Shown: positions 1 through 7,846 of the stretch, one piece after another
Numbering within the stretch: position 1 is the stretch's first letter
Layout of the letters: each line of letters starts with the position of its first letter
Assembly: GCA_002709665.1 (NCBI GenBank)
Contig: PAQK01000046.1
Location: 76,912-130,860, forward strand
DNA: 53,949 nucleotides
Reading direction: 5' to 3'
Source: Gemmatimonadota bacterium
GTDB lineage: Bacteria > Latescibacterota > UBA2968 > GCA-2709665
Notes under the pieces: model-generated
Database searches by the model: none
What the model was told of the DNA's origin: nothing
What the model saw: only the letters and a program-made list of their open reading frames with translations
Position numbers and translations under genes: made by a program

Positions 1-117
1 CTCCATCTTCACAACAACCTCGGCCACATCGGACGGTGCGAGCCGGTTCAGACGGACCAGGGCAGTCTGCCCGATCAGATCCAAAATGCTGTCTACAACA
101 GTATTATCCTGAGCCAT
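1..117 (-). CDS. cysK: Cysteine synthase, N-terminal fragment cut by window edge
   Basis: The first 39 codons of a PLP-dependent cysteine synthase / cystathionine beta-synthase family enzyme, which makes cysteine from O-acetylserine and sulfide in the cytoplasm. The N-terminal signature reads LIGQTALVRLNRL at residues 14-26, close to the family consensus LIGNTPLVRL, with Gln and Ala replacing the usual Asn and Pro. The ATG at 115-117 is preceded by AGAGG at a suitable distance. It lies 45 bp downstream of the Nudix gene on the same strand and is probably cotranscribed with it. The catalytic lysine and the rest of the protein are outside the window, so cysteine synthase and other members of the fold cannot be told apart. 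Confidence 0.8.
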   Translation of the reverse strand, partial: MAQDNTVVDSILDLIGQTALVRLNRLAPSDVAEVVVKME

Positions 118-162
118 AAAGCCTCTATCGGGGTCCCACCAGAAAGGGTTGCAGGCGGCGGC

Positions 163-594
163 TCAATCGCCAACTGCCTTGATTGCCATAATTCCCAGCC
201 GCCGGACATCCTCATTGATCTCTTCCGCCAACAAATCTTCAGGCGTACACCACCGATGGTCTTCGGCCTCGGAATCCGCCACCTTCAGCTCTCCACCGAC
301 CACACGCGCGAAATAGATCAGATCTATATGCTGATGATCCGGCTCAATCTGTTCCAGCAGAATACACTCCGGTTTACTCAACATGGTGACGGTACCCATC
401 GGGTAGGCAGAAGAAAGCAGCTCAACATTCAACCCGGACTCTTCCTGAACCTCACGAACAGCCGCATCGCAGGGCAGCTCATCCTTGTGAATGTGCCCAC
501 CCGGAGGGAACCACTCCTGAATCTGCTTGTGAAACAGTAACAAGGTGCGACCATCCTGGACAATGAAAGTCGTTGCGGTGAAGTCACGTGTCAC
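163..594 (-). CDS. Nudix hydrolase
   Basis: A 143-residue single-domain Nudix hydrolase; the family cleaves nucleoside diphosphates linked to another moiety. The Nudix box GX5EX7REUXEEXGU is complete: Gly33, Glu39, then Arg47-Glu48 and Glu51-Glu52 with Gly54-Leu55. The glutamates bind the catalytic Mg2+. It starts at GTG 592-594 with AGGGAG just upstream. It is followed by a cysteine synthase start 45 bp downstream, suggesting a two-gene transcript. The substrate cannot be told from sequence. A C-terminal 'HRWCTPEDLL' region is typical of Nudix proteins in which this segment helps close the active site. Confidence 0.9.
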   Translation of the reverse strand: MTRDFTATTFIVQDGRTLLLFHKQIQEWFPPGGHIHKDELPCDAAVREVQEESGLNVELLSSAYPMGTVTMLSKPECILLEQIEPDHQHIDLIYFARVVGGELKVADSEAEDHRWCTPEDLLAEEINEDVRRLGIMAIKAVGD

Positions 595-757
595 ACCATC
601 TCCCTGTGTTTAAGAGTCCCGAGAGCAGATGGAATATAAACCAGCGCCTCAAAACAGTCAACCGGTGCCCTCTTTAACGGAATCAGGGTCGGCGGTATCT
701 GAAACTCTCCGATCATGGTTAACCAAGTCGCCAAAAATTCGAGAACCGACACGACTC

Positions 758-786
758 TTGACTTCGAAATGGGCACCTCCTAAATT
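758..786 (+). promoter_or_regulatory. Sigma70-type promoter for the PilZ-like gene
   Basis: TTGACT at 758-763, a 17-bp spacer and TAAATT at 781-786. It lies downstream of the first possible ATG (629) of the following reading frame and about 70 bp upstream of ATG 857, so it argues for the later start. Prediction from sequence only. Confidence 0.5.
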
Positions 787-856
787 ATCTGAAGGGTCTG
801 CAGGATCGCCCCATCGATATCTTGATTTGACGCAAATTGCCCTTCTGGAGCGGATC

Positions 857-2338
857 ATGCTGAGCAGGTTTTTCATAAAAAAAGGTGGAAAGCTACGCTT
901 GAATCCCCAAAACCGGGCGCTGCTCAAAATGGCGGAACTCAATGTGAGCTCTGCCAACATCACGCTGCTCCGAACCGCAGATGGCGAAGATACGGAAAAG
1001 GATCTGGGAAAGGCCCTCCTATACAAGCGCAACGGTCGTCTTATGATTCAGGCAAAAGGCCTGTTCATCACCACGCCCGACGCGACAAAGGCCGAAAACC
1101 AGGACCACTTCCAGGGCGAAGGAGAGATTCTGAGACTATGGTTTCTCTACGAACGGGTGCCTCGCGTACTCGAGTGCAAGGTGGAAGAACGCGTCCGTTT
1201 CACCCTGGATATGCTGGATAATGTTGACCCGAAGGTCGGCGTCGGGTTTAGAATTTCGCCGCTGGCTGACATCGTGAAGCACGACAAGCGCTCCACCCTC
1301 CGTTTTTCCCATCTGCCTGGAAGGGGTGCATTACCGGTCTATCCTCAGGTACTCTTCGACGCTTGTGTGTGGCGAACCAACCTAACCTTCCCAACTGAGG
1401 GGGCGATCACCCCTCAAATCGATGACCTGCGCCTGATCCCACCTGAAAACTCACACTTGCCCTCAGGCACCGAATTACAACTCGAGACACTCGTAAAGAA
1501 TTTCAAGGAGGCCATGCGCGGTAATCCCACCGAAGATCGCAACGTCCACGTCAGCAAACCCTTCCTGGAGGAGAAACACAATCGGTCTGTACTGTTGGAA
1601 CTGGGATACTCGGAGGTGCTAGGGTTGGGCAGCGAAGAAATTGGCCGGAACCTGTACATCAAGAAACCCTTGAGCAGCCGAATCAAAGACCGGAGGGATT
1701 CCCACTACCTCTCTGTGGGTGATACCCTGGTCCTGCACTACGGCGCACGATCTCAGCTTGATGGTCGATACAGTTACTACGAACTCGTCACTGAAATCTC
1801 GAAGGGTGGGCTCGAGAACATCACCATACTTCCCCAAATGGCGGTGCGAGGCGAGCAGGGCCTCCAGGTAGGTGTCGTGGACTTCTCGGTAAACGGGATA
1901 CGATTTGATTCCACACCCAATTTTTTGGAATACACACTTGGCGAAAACTATCCCGGCTTGCCCCTTGATGAGCGCCTGGACCTTCTTCAGAACATGGTCC
2001 TCCTTTTCAATTTCTACCCCAGGCTCCGGTTCAACCGGGACACCGATCCCTACCGTCCTGGTCTACCCAAACGGATTTCTCTGCTTGGTAGGATCGTCAG
2101 GTCGGAAATCGAATGGGAGGACGAAGAGGAGCAAAGAGGAGGACTACTCAAAACCTTCGGCGTCAAATTCATGTATGATCCAGTGGAATACTCCAGCAAC
2201 CGGTACCATTATGACAGGTGGGAGATGATCAGACCCTTCAAGGAGAATCGCTACTTCAAGGAAGTCCATAAATCATTGAACGGCCTGATTGCTTACCTGG
2301 AGAGCCAAACGAAGGAACTCGAAGGAACCGGAAGGTAA
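857..2338 (+). CDS. PilZ/YcgR-like protein, probable c-di-GMP effector
   Basis: A 493-residue soluble protein without signal peptide or membrane segments. The open frame extends back to ATG 629, but that N-terminal stretch is low in plausible coding character and a good promoter lies at 758-786. ATG 857 with GGAG at 847-850 is the preferred start. Residues about 85-145 resemble the PilZN/YcgR_2 beta-barrel that precedes PilZ domains, and end in an RSTLR (RxxxR) motif at 145-149. A second PilZ hallmark, DFSVNG (D/NxSxxG), is at 342-347. In canonical PilZ domains these two motifs sit about 20-30 residues apart, so this may be two PilZ-like barrels, each with one half of the motif. By analogy with YcgR it could modulate flagella through the fliG product encoded 6.4 kb away. 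The assignment rests on motifs and is not certain. Confidence 0.55.
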   Translation: MLSRFFIKKGGKLRLNPQNRALLKMAELNVSSANITLLRTADGEDTEKDLGKALLYKRNGRLMIQAKGLFITTPDATKAENQDHFQGEGEILRLWFLYERVPRVLECKVEERVRFTLDMLDNVDPKVGVGFRISPLADIVKHDKRSTLRFSHLPGRGALPVYPQVLFDACVWRTNLTFPTEGAITPQIDDLRLIPPENSHLPSGTELQLETLVKNFKEAMRGNPTEDRNVHVSKPFLEEKHNRSVLLELGYSEVLGLGSEEIGRNLYIKKPLSSRIKDRRDSHYLSVGDTLVLHYGARSQLDGRYSYYELVTEISKGGLENITILPQMAVRGEQGLQVGVVDFSVNGIRFDSTPNFLEYTLGENYPGLPLDERLDLLQNMVLLFNFYPRLRFNRDTDPYRPGLPKRISLLGRIVRSEIEWEDEEEQRGGLLKTFGVKFMYDPVEYSSNRYHYDRWEMIRPFKENRYFKEVHKSLNGLIAYLESQTKELEGTGR

Positions 2339-2359
2339 CAGCGTTTCTCATCCAATGAC

Positions 2360-2393
2360 AAGAAGGGCACGATCTGACGACCGTGCCCTTCTT
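2360..2393. terminator. Bidirectional rho-independent-type terminator
   Basis: A perfect 12-bp stem (AAGAAGGGCACG, 2360-2371, with its complement 2382-2393) and a 10-base loop. It is 22 bp after the PilZ-like stop codon and 25 bp after the stop of the convergent small gene. The A and T ends of the stem give a short U run in both directions. Confidence 0.75.
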
Positions 2394-2418
2394 AACAGGT
2401 GTTCAATCAGCCCTAAAT

Positions 2419-2595
2419 CTACACTGGAGAATTCTCTGTATGATTGTTGAAAAACTGGATGTTCTCCCTTACAAAATATACCACCCAATTTTCAGGAATC
2501 ATACCAAGCTGCCGCGCTGCAATAACGTTCAGCAGGCCGAGCCCCTTTTCGAAACCGAATTTACTGATCAATCGCTCTGAGTCATACCAATCCAT
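2419..2595 (-). CDS. Small protein of 58 residues, unknown function
   Basis: A 58-residue reading frame starting at ATG 2593-2595, chosen because a near-perfect ribosome binding site (AGGAGG, five bases of ATTCT spacing) precedes it. The open frame continues upstream to GTG 2706, but that extension looks non-coding. The protein starts MDWYDSERLI, has a central helix-like stretch (GLGLLNVIAARQLG) and an aromatic segment (ENWVVYFVRENIQFF). There is no signal peptide, no metal motif and no family I recognise. It converges on the PilZ-like gene and shares the terminator at 2360-2393. Confidence 0.55.
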   Translation of the reverse strand: MDWYDSERLISKFGFEKGLGLLNVIAARQLGMIPENWVVYFVRENIQFFNNHTENSPV

Positions 2596-2702
2596 AAGAA
2601 TCCTCCTGTTTAAATGAACTGCTCCTGCAAGAATCCCTTTTTCGAACAGCGATACTGCAGCCCGACTGGTCGGGCGTGCTTGCTCTGTCTCGTTTCCCGA
2701 GT

Positions 2703-2888
2703 TCACGAGGGGTAGCGGCTGACGAAAAAGCGACTCATAAAACCGATCAAATCTTTATTCAGCAGGATCTTCATCAGGGGAGTGTGGGATGTTGAATCGG
2801 TCTCTGAAAGGGGAGAAGGTAGGAAAGGGTTTTGCTCTCGCTCACTTCCTGTGACCGGAGCCCGATTTTCCGCATCCTGTCGGAACAT
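2703..2888 (-). CDS. Possible small protein of 61 residues
   Basis: A 61-residue frame whose ATG (2886-2888) has a very good ribosome binding site, AAGGAGG followed by GCAC. The first half is polar and proline-rich; the second half (MKILLNKDLIGF onward) looks more protein-like. A 7-bp hairpin (2660-2666 with 2669-2675) follows about 30 bp after the stop. I recognise no family. The site may be genuine while the frame is short and unsupported by homology, so this is tentative. Confidence 0.3.
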   Translation of the reverse strand: MFRQDAENRAPVTGSEREQNPFLPSPLSETDSTSHTPLMKILLNKDLIGFMSRFFVSRYPS

Positions 2889-2995
2889 GTGCCCTCCTTG
2901 GCGATGACGATGATGTTACTTGATACCACACAGTTTAACTATCGGACAACCACTGGGAAGCTTTAGCTACTTTTGACCGGCATCCGTTAATGAAG

Positions 2996-3031
2996 GAAAA
3001 TAAAAACCCGGCGCGTAGATCGTGCCGGGTT
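2996..3031 (-). terminator. Rho-independent terminator of the lptE operon
   Basis: An 11-bp stem (3005-3015 with 3021-3031, one G-T pair) and 5-base loop. On the minus strand it is followed by TTTTTATTTT. It lies about 130 bp after the stop of the acetyltransferase gene. Confidence 0.75.
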
Positions 3032-3164
3032 ACATATCGACAATATTCAGGAAAACAATAATTTATTTATAGTAAAGGTTGACCGTTCAACTCAAATCCC
3101 TTGCCAAAATTGGCGGAAAACCCTTTGTATCGGGAGCCAATTTACCTCCGATCCAGTCATCCTG

Positions 3165-4442
3165 TCAGATCGAGTCCGCAAGCCAGAAATGCGGCGTTTT
3201 CAGAGGGAAAAGGGTATCCAGGAGCAATCGGAGCTCGGAATCATCGCCAATCTGGGTCTCTGCCCGATCAACAAACCGATCTGTTCCCAGCAATGCCCTG
3301 GTAAGAGCTATGCCCGGGATCGAAATCACCCACTGAGCATTTCTCTCTTCCGCCGGTCGCATCGTCACCCTTCCGCGGGAAATCGCCGCTGCTACGGCAG
3401 TATCATCTATCCGGAATTCAATCTGACCTGTCCACATCGACATCTCGGAATTTGTTAGCCGTCGAGAGAAGGCGGGACACATCCGCTCAAGCATTCCACA
3501 AGGATCCAGCACCTTCCCGAGCAATTGGGGATCGACGCAGCATTCCCGGACGCCTCCCAATTCGGCTGCTGCCAAGCTTATCTCGTTGCTTTGAGGCAAA
3601 TGGAGTGAAATTTGGCGATACCCTCGTCCACGTGCAAATTGAACTACCGAACCCAGCAGTCGACCTCCCGAGCCCGACCCTGACCAGGCCTCATAGACAA
3701 CCAGTTTTTCACCTGCCCCAGCCGCACGAATCACCCCACCGGTCTGCGTATCGTCCAACAACAAGAAATCATCCTCGGAAAGGATTCCGATCAGATACTC
3801 TATCCGTGAAACCAAGGCTCGCGGGTGCCCGGTATCGATCACCCACCGCCAGCGATCGGCACCTGGCAACACAGAACCCGGAGGCGCCCCCACCGACGAA
3901 AGTGCTACAAGCGCATCGAGATCGCCAGGGCCTGCCAAGTGCAACTCCGAACCATCCAGACGTACTGATTCCATGATGACGCTGGTTCTGCAATTCTGAT
4001 AGCCGTCAACGAAACCCATCCGACCGTAGAACCCTCGATTACCCGCCAGGTGCAAATAAAACAGGCCCTGGCGTTTCGCCAGGACCTCCGTATATGTCAT
4101 CAATGCACTTCCCACACCGCTACCACGCCAGTTCGGCGCTACTACAACCATGGCCACAATTGCCCCGGGGATTTCAACCCCATCGAAACCAAACGCTCGA
4201 GGAACGAACAGCGTGTGCCCAATCACCTGGTCATTCGCAACTGCCACAATGGAAGTTGAGGTTGGCTCCCAGCCACCCGATACATCATCGTAGAGTTGCC
4301 CGAATACCTTACCCACACTCGGGCGGACGTCGAATGCAGAGCCCAGGAGAAGTTTTATCTCAACACGTTCAGCTTCAGAATCCGTCTCGCGGATAGTGAA
4401 ATCAGGAGCAGGCATATCTCGGACCGTGGTTCCGGTCACCAC
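3165..4442 (-). CDS. Eis-like GNAT acetyltransferase with SCP2-type C-terminus
   Basis: A 425-residue protein with the layout of the Eis (enhanced intracellular survival) family: an N-terminal GNAT domain, a second degenerate GNAT domain and a C-terminal sterol-carrier-like domain; Eis proteins are about 400 residues. The acetyl-CoA loop is R106-G-S-G-V-G111. FYGRMGF at 138-144 matches the Eis segment carrying the general-acid tyrosine. Eis enzymes transfer acetyl groups to amines, including aminoglycosides and lysine side chains; the substrate here is unknown. The start is GTG 4440-4442, overlapping the lptE stop by 7 bp, so it is probably translationally coupled. An internal ATG at codon 10 is an alternative start. 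It is the last gene of the operon. Confidence 0.75.
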   Translation of the reverse strand: MVTGTTVRDMPAPDFTIRETDSEAERVEIKLLLGSAFDVRPSVGKVFGQLYDDVSGGWEPTSTSIVAVANDQVIGHTLFVPRAFGFDGVEIPGAIVAMVVVAPNWRGSGVGSALMTYTEVLAKRQGLFYLHLAGNRGFYGRMGFVDGYQNCRTSVIMESVRLDGSELHLAGPGDLDALVALSSVGAPPGSVLPGADRWRWVIDTGHPRALVSRIEYLIGILSEDDFLLLDDTQTGGVIRAAGAGEKLVVYEAWSGSGSGGRLLGSVVQFARGRGYRQISLHLPQSNEISLAAAELGGVRECCVDPQLLGKVLDPCGMLERMCPAFSRRLTNSEMSMWTGQIEFRIDDTAVAAAISRGRVTMRPAEERNAQWVISIPGIALTRALLGTDRFVDRAETQIGDDSELRLLLDTLFPLKTPHFWLADSI

Positions 4443-4933
4443 CCCCCGACCTGAGTCTTGTCTACAATGTCTCTGGTAAGGATGTCAAACGCTGCCCCCA
4501 ACCCTTCTCTTCTCGCCTCCTCGCGTTTAACAGAGGCGCTATATATGCCATACCCACGCAATCTGCTCTCTTCCCACAACGCCTTCTTGCTTTCGACATC
4601 ATAGCATGTAACATCCAAAAAAACGGTAATCTGATACTGATCTGCCACCCCCCCGTAGGTGAAGGGTCCCTCCCTCACCTCTACGATCGTGCCTCTGAGA
4701 ACCACATCGGCGTGATCCTCGTCCACCACCCTCAACGCACCATTTCCCACAAACGCCTGAATGAGGCTATCCGTCAACGCCTGTTGGATCTCCGGTTCCA
4801 GACTCTTGTTATCCAGAAGTGGGATCGCCACGGACTTGAAACCGCTACCCCCTGTTGCCGAAGTCGAATAATGGGCGCACCCACAAAGCGCTGACAAAAG
4901 ACTCACCAGAACCGTAAGGGATAGACGGTTCAA
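4436..4933 (-). CDS. lptE: LPS assembly lipoprotein LptE
   Basis: A 165-residue outer-membrane lipoprotein of the LptE family, which plugs the LptD barrel and helps insert lipopolysaccharide in the outer leaflet. A hydrophobic signal (residues 2-17) ends in the lipobox LCGC, with Cys19 as the lipidation site. The body shows the family pattern: a first strand 'VAIPLLDN', a helix 'EIQQALTDSLIQAF', then 'ADVVLRGTIVEV'. Start is TTG 4931-4933, whose bases overlap the upstream TGA, with GAGGAGG about 10 bp upstream. LptE is diverse, so the match is by pattern and length. It shows that the organism is diderm. Confidence 0.8.
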   Translation of the reverse strand: MNRLSLTVLVSLLSALCGCAHYSTSATGGSGFKSVAIPLLDNKSLEPEIQQALTDSLIQAFVGNGALRVVDEDHADVVLRGTIVEVREGPFTYGGVADQYQITVFLDVTCYDVESKKALWEESRLRGYGIYSASVKREEARREGLGAAFDILTRDIVDKTQVGGW

Positions 4934-5325
4934 CCTGTCTCACCCTCCTCATTTTCTTTCTTTTCGCCTTCCGATGCAGTATCTTCAGTATTGTCCTCGG
5001 CCGGCTCGTCCTCCTTCGAGTCTTCTGAATCGGTGGGATCTGGACCTTTTTTCATCTCATCAACGTAATTCATCCGCAGCTCATACAGTGCGTGTTCGAG
5101 CATCTTCTGTTCATTTTCGTTGAGATTGCCCTTCGTCTTGGCTTCCAGCATTCCCAGAATATCGATAGAATTCTTCGCCTGTTCAAGATCTCTTTCAATC
5201 TTGTTCGTCACAGGATTCATCACCTTCCCCATTTGCTGGAAAGCAGCCCCCTGAAACATCATAATGAGCTGTGCGAACAGGAAATCGTTCAGTTGATCCT
5301 GACTCAGCGGTTCATTCTCTCCCAT
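4930..5325 (-). CDS. DUF1844 family protein
   Basis: A 131-residue protein. ATG 5323-5325 is chosen over the longer frame (5364) because AAGGAGGAAAGTCAC directly precedes it. Residues 10-85 form the helical DUF1844 domain ('FLFAQLIMMFQGAAFQQMGK', 'SIDILGMLEAKTKGNL'). The last 45 residues are almost entirely Glu, Asp, Lys and Ser and are probably disordered. The function of the family is unknown. It heads an operon with lptE and an Eis-like gene; overlapping start and stop codons indicate coupled translation. An envelope-related role is an inference from position only. Confidence 0.8.
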   Translation of the reverse strand: MGENEPLSQDQLNDFLFAQLIMMFQGAAFQQMGKVMNPVTNKIERDLEQAKNSIDILGMLEAKTKGNLNENEQKMLEHALYELRMNYVDEMKKGPDPTDSEDSKEDEPAEDNTEDTASEGEKKENEEGETG

Positions 5326-5379
5326 GTGACTTTCCTCCTTCTTAATGAAATTCCAACTGAGCATTCCGATGCTTATACT

Positions 5380-5408
5380 ATATTATTAAAACGCCCAGAT
5401 CCTGTCAA
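5380..5408 (-). promoter_or_regulatory. Sigma70-type promoter of the DUF1844-lptE operon
   Basis: On the minus strand TTGACA (5403-5408), 17-bp spacer, TAATAT (5380-5385) in an A/T-rich patch. It is placed about 55 bp upstream of the DUF1844 start codon, in the 100-bp gap to the divergent acylase gene. Confidence 0.55.
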
Positions 5409-5426
5409 GCGCACCTGAGGTAACGC

Positions 5427-7514
5427 ATGAGGGTCGTCATCTACCAACTGATCGTGACACACATCCTGACCTTCTGGCAACCAGATCCTGCCGCAGCCGG
5501 GGAGGCCAGGGTCTATCGAGACGGTTGGGGAGTGCCTCATGTCTATGGAACAGCGCCAGCGGAGGTTCTGTACGCACTGGGGTATGCACAGGCACAAGAC
5601 CGGCTGCCTTCGGTCCTGAGAAACTACCTCAGTGCTACGGGAGAGATGGCCAGCATCTTCGGACCTGCATTCATCGAACGAGACTTTCGCAACCTGATCC
5701 GGGGGCACGGTGAGATTGCGCGTCTGGGCATCGACCAGCTCGACCCGAAGATACTTCGCCTCGTCTCCAGTTATGTGTCCGGCATAGCTGCCTATATGTC
5801 AGATAATCCCCTCACCATTCCCAAATGGGCATTTAAGCCCGATCCGCACCATGTGCTCGCCTTGGCAAGATCCCTCGCGTGGCGAGAGCTGGACAGACAA
5901 GCGAGGAAAGAACTTGAATTACGTACGAGCACACCTGATGGGTCAAATCATTGGGTGGTAAGCCAGGAGCGCTCTGCAGAAAATGCGGTTCTACTGCTCG
6001 CGGATCCCCATGGCACGTGGGACTCGGACACCGACTGGTATGAAAGCCATCTGCAAGGGGGTAATCTCAAGGCATTCGGTTTCACGATACCTGGGCTACC
6101 CTTCCCGATTTTTGGCCATAACGAGCGTCTTGGCTGGTCTGCACTGCCAGGTGGCTCGGACGGTGTGGACATCTACGAAATCACTTTTCAATCACCCAAC
6201 AGCATCGTTTACAAACACGGCGATGGCTGGAAATCCGCCGTGGGCGACACCGTACTCATCCAGGTAATGGTGAACGGAAAACTCGAAACACATTTGCGCA
6301 AGACCCTGGATACCATCCACGGACCGGTAATAGAACGTAAGGGAAGAACCGGGTATGCATCCCGCGTATCCATTTCCGAGGAGTTTCGGCAAGTCGAGCA
6401 GCTCTACAGACAGGTCACCGCACGAAATATCCAGGACTTCTTTTCAGCATTGGGTCTTGCTCAACTCTCGCCACAGCGAATACTGTACGGTGATGTAGAA
6501 GGGAATACACTCTACATTCGCACAGGACGTATTCCAGTTCGGCAGGAGGTCTTTCAATGGAACCGCCCCGTATCGGGAGCGTCACCTGCTGCCATCTGGA
6601 AAGAATTTCATAACCAAGAAGGCCTCATCCAGGTGATAAATCCTCCCCAGGGTTGGCTTCAGGACTGCGGCACGGCTCCCGATCTGGTGATGTCTTTCAG
6701 TCCGCTGACTCCTGATCGGTACGCGGCTTACATTTATAATGTCCTGCCGAGCACCGAATCTGGAAGGTCTTTACGGGCTCGGGAGATGCTTTCGTTGATC
6801 AACCGGATGACCCTTCAAGAGGCTTTGGATCTCAGTGTGGACACATACGTAGTGCATTCCGAAAGGTGGATAAGGGCACTTGGGATAGCCTTCGCGTCGC
6901 ACGGGAGGCGACTACAGGAAAAGTATCCACGACTTTCCGATGCGGTTGAGATCTTGAGCGGATGGAATGGCCGGGCTGATGCAGATGAGATTGGGATCAC
7001 ACTTTATGCGCGGTGGCACCAGTTCTGTGAGGGGAGGACAATCGGAGATCGACAGGTCCTCTCAGGTCAGAGACTGGGGCCCGCAACTCGTAGAAATCTT
7101 GTGGAGGCGCTGGGTCAGGCGTCGGAAGATATGATCGAGAGAGATGGTCGGTTGGATGTGCCGTGGGGGGAGATAAACCGGGTCCGTAAAGGCAGGAGAT
7201 CTTGGGGGATCAGTGGGAGCTCAGGTAAAAATCTTGAAACGATCCGGGTGATTGAAACGGAAGCTGATTTAGCGATTGATTACGGCGTGGCAGGGCAATC
7301 TGCGACGACTTTGATGGTATTCCGCAGCCCGGGGAATGTGGAGTCGTATTCGTCAGTGCCCTTTGGACATAGTATGGACCTTTCTTCGCATCATTCTTGG
7401 GATCAGGCTGAAGCGCTTTTTAGTAAGGGAAGGTTAAAACCTAATCAGTTTGGGAGTAAGGTTGGGTTGCGGCTTGAGAGGGTTTTAGAGTTACCGGAAG
7501 GGTTGAATCAATAA
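5427..7514 (+). CDS. Penicillin-acylase family (S45) amidase, exported
   Basis: A 695-residue Ntn-hydrolase precursor of the penicillin G acylase / acyl-homoserine-lactone acylase family, which hydrolyses an amide bond after self-cleavage into alpha and beta chains. Residues 1-24 look like a signal peptide. The alpha-chain motif 'RDGWGVPHVYG' (31-41) is present. The predicted nucleophile is Ser173 in 'DGSNHWVVS', at the start of the beta chain. 'NPPQGWLQDCGTAP' near residue 410 corresponds to the oxyanion/substrate loop and resembles AHL-acylase and aculeacin-acylase types more than penicillin G acylase. A long-chain N-acyl substrate is therefore plausible, but not shown. Length is normal for the family. 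It is divergent to the lptE operon and stands alone. Confidence 0.88.
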   Translation: MRVVIYQLIVTHILTFWQPDPAAAGEARVYRDGWGVPHVYGTAPAEVLYALGYAQAQDRLPSVLRNYLSATGEMASIFGPAFIERDFRNLIRGHGEIARLGIDQLDPKILRLVSSYVSGIAAYMSDNPLTIPKWAFKPDPHHVLALARSLAWRELDRQARKELELRTSTPDGSNHWVVSQERSAENAVLLLADPHGTWDSDTDWYESHLQGGNLKAFGFTIPGLPFPIFGHNERLGWSALPGGSDGVDIYEITFQSPNSIVYKHGDGWKSAVGDTVLIQVMVNGKLETHLRKTLDTIHGPVIERKGRTGYASRVSISEEFRQVEQLYRQVTARNIQDFFSALGLAQLSPQRILYGDVEGNTLYIRTGRIPVRQEVFQWNRPVSGASPAAIWKEFHNQEGLIQVINPPQGWLQDCGTAPDLVMSFSPLTPDRYAAYIYNVLPSTESGRSLRAREMLSLINRMTLQEALDLSVDTYVVHSERWIRALGIAFASHGRRLQEKYPRLSDAVEILSGWNGRADADEIGITLYARWHQFCEGRTIGDRQVLSGQRLGPATRRNLVEALGQASEDMIERDGRLDVPWGEINRVRKGRRSWGISGSSGKNLETIRVIETEADLAIDYGVAGQSATTLMVFRSPGNVESYSSVPFGHSMDLSSHHSWDQAEALFSKGRLKPNQFGSKVGLRLERVLELPEGLNQ

Positions 7515-7846
7515 CCAAATCTAGACCTTCTTCCCCTTCCTGTCTTTGACGAGTTACTTTTCACAGACGAAAAGTAACCAAAAGTCTCCGCTTGGCGCTG
7601 GGCCAGAAGCACTGTGCGAATTGTGCTTGTGGCTTCGCTAGTTTCGGTGGCCTGCACGGTTTTGATAGATAACAGAGTTCGTACTCCAAGGAACTGCGCA
7701 CAGCTGAGAGGGGCTCTCCCCTTTCTGTTTCCCATTTTGGATACTATTGCATCGGCAACGGGAGATTGGCAGCCAAACAGGCAACGAGCTCCCGCAGACA
7801 AATTGTGGGAGCGCCTCCTTCTGCGAGTGCTTAGCAAAAAAAGTCC
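7515..7846. repeat. Gene-free spacer with 10-bp inverted repeat
   Basis: No credible gene in these 332 bp. A perfect 10-bp inverted repeat, GTTACTTTTC (7553-7562) and its complement (7569-7578), has a 6-base loop. Related 'ACTTTTC...GAAAAGT' hairpins occur as dispersed intergenic repeats in many genomes, so this may be a copy of such an element. It follows the acylase gene by about 40 bp but has no U run on either strand, so it is a poor terminator. Confidence 0.45.

Noticed and set aside
591-776. 61-residue minus-strand frame upstream of the Nudix gene
   Set aside because: No ribosome binding site, no family, and it overlaps the promoter region of the PilZ-like gene.
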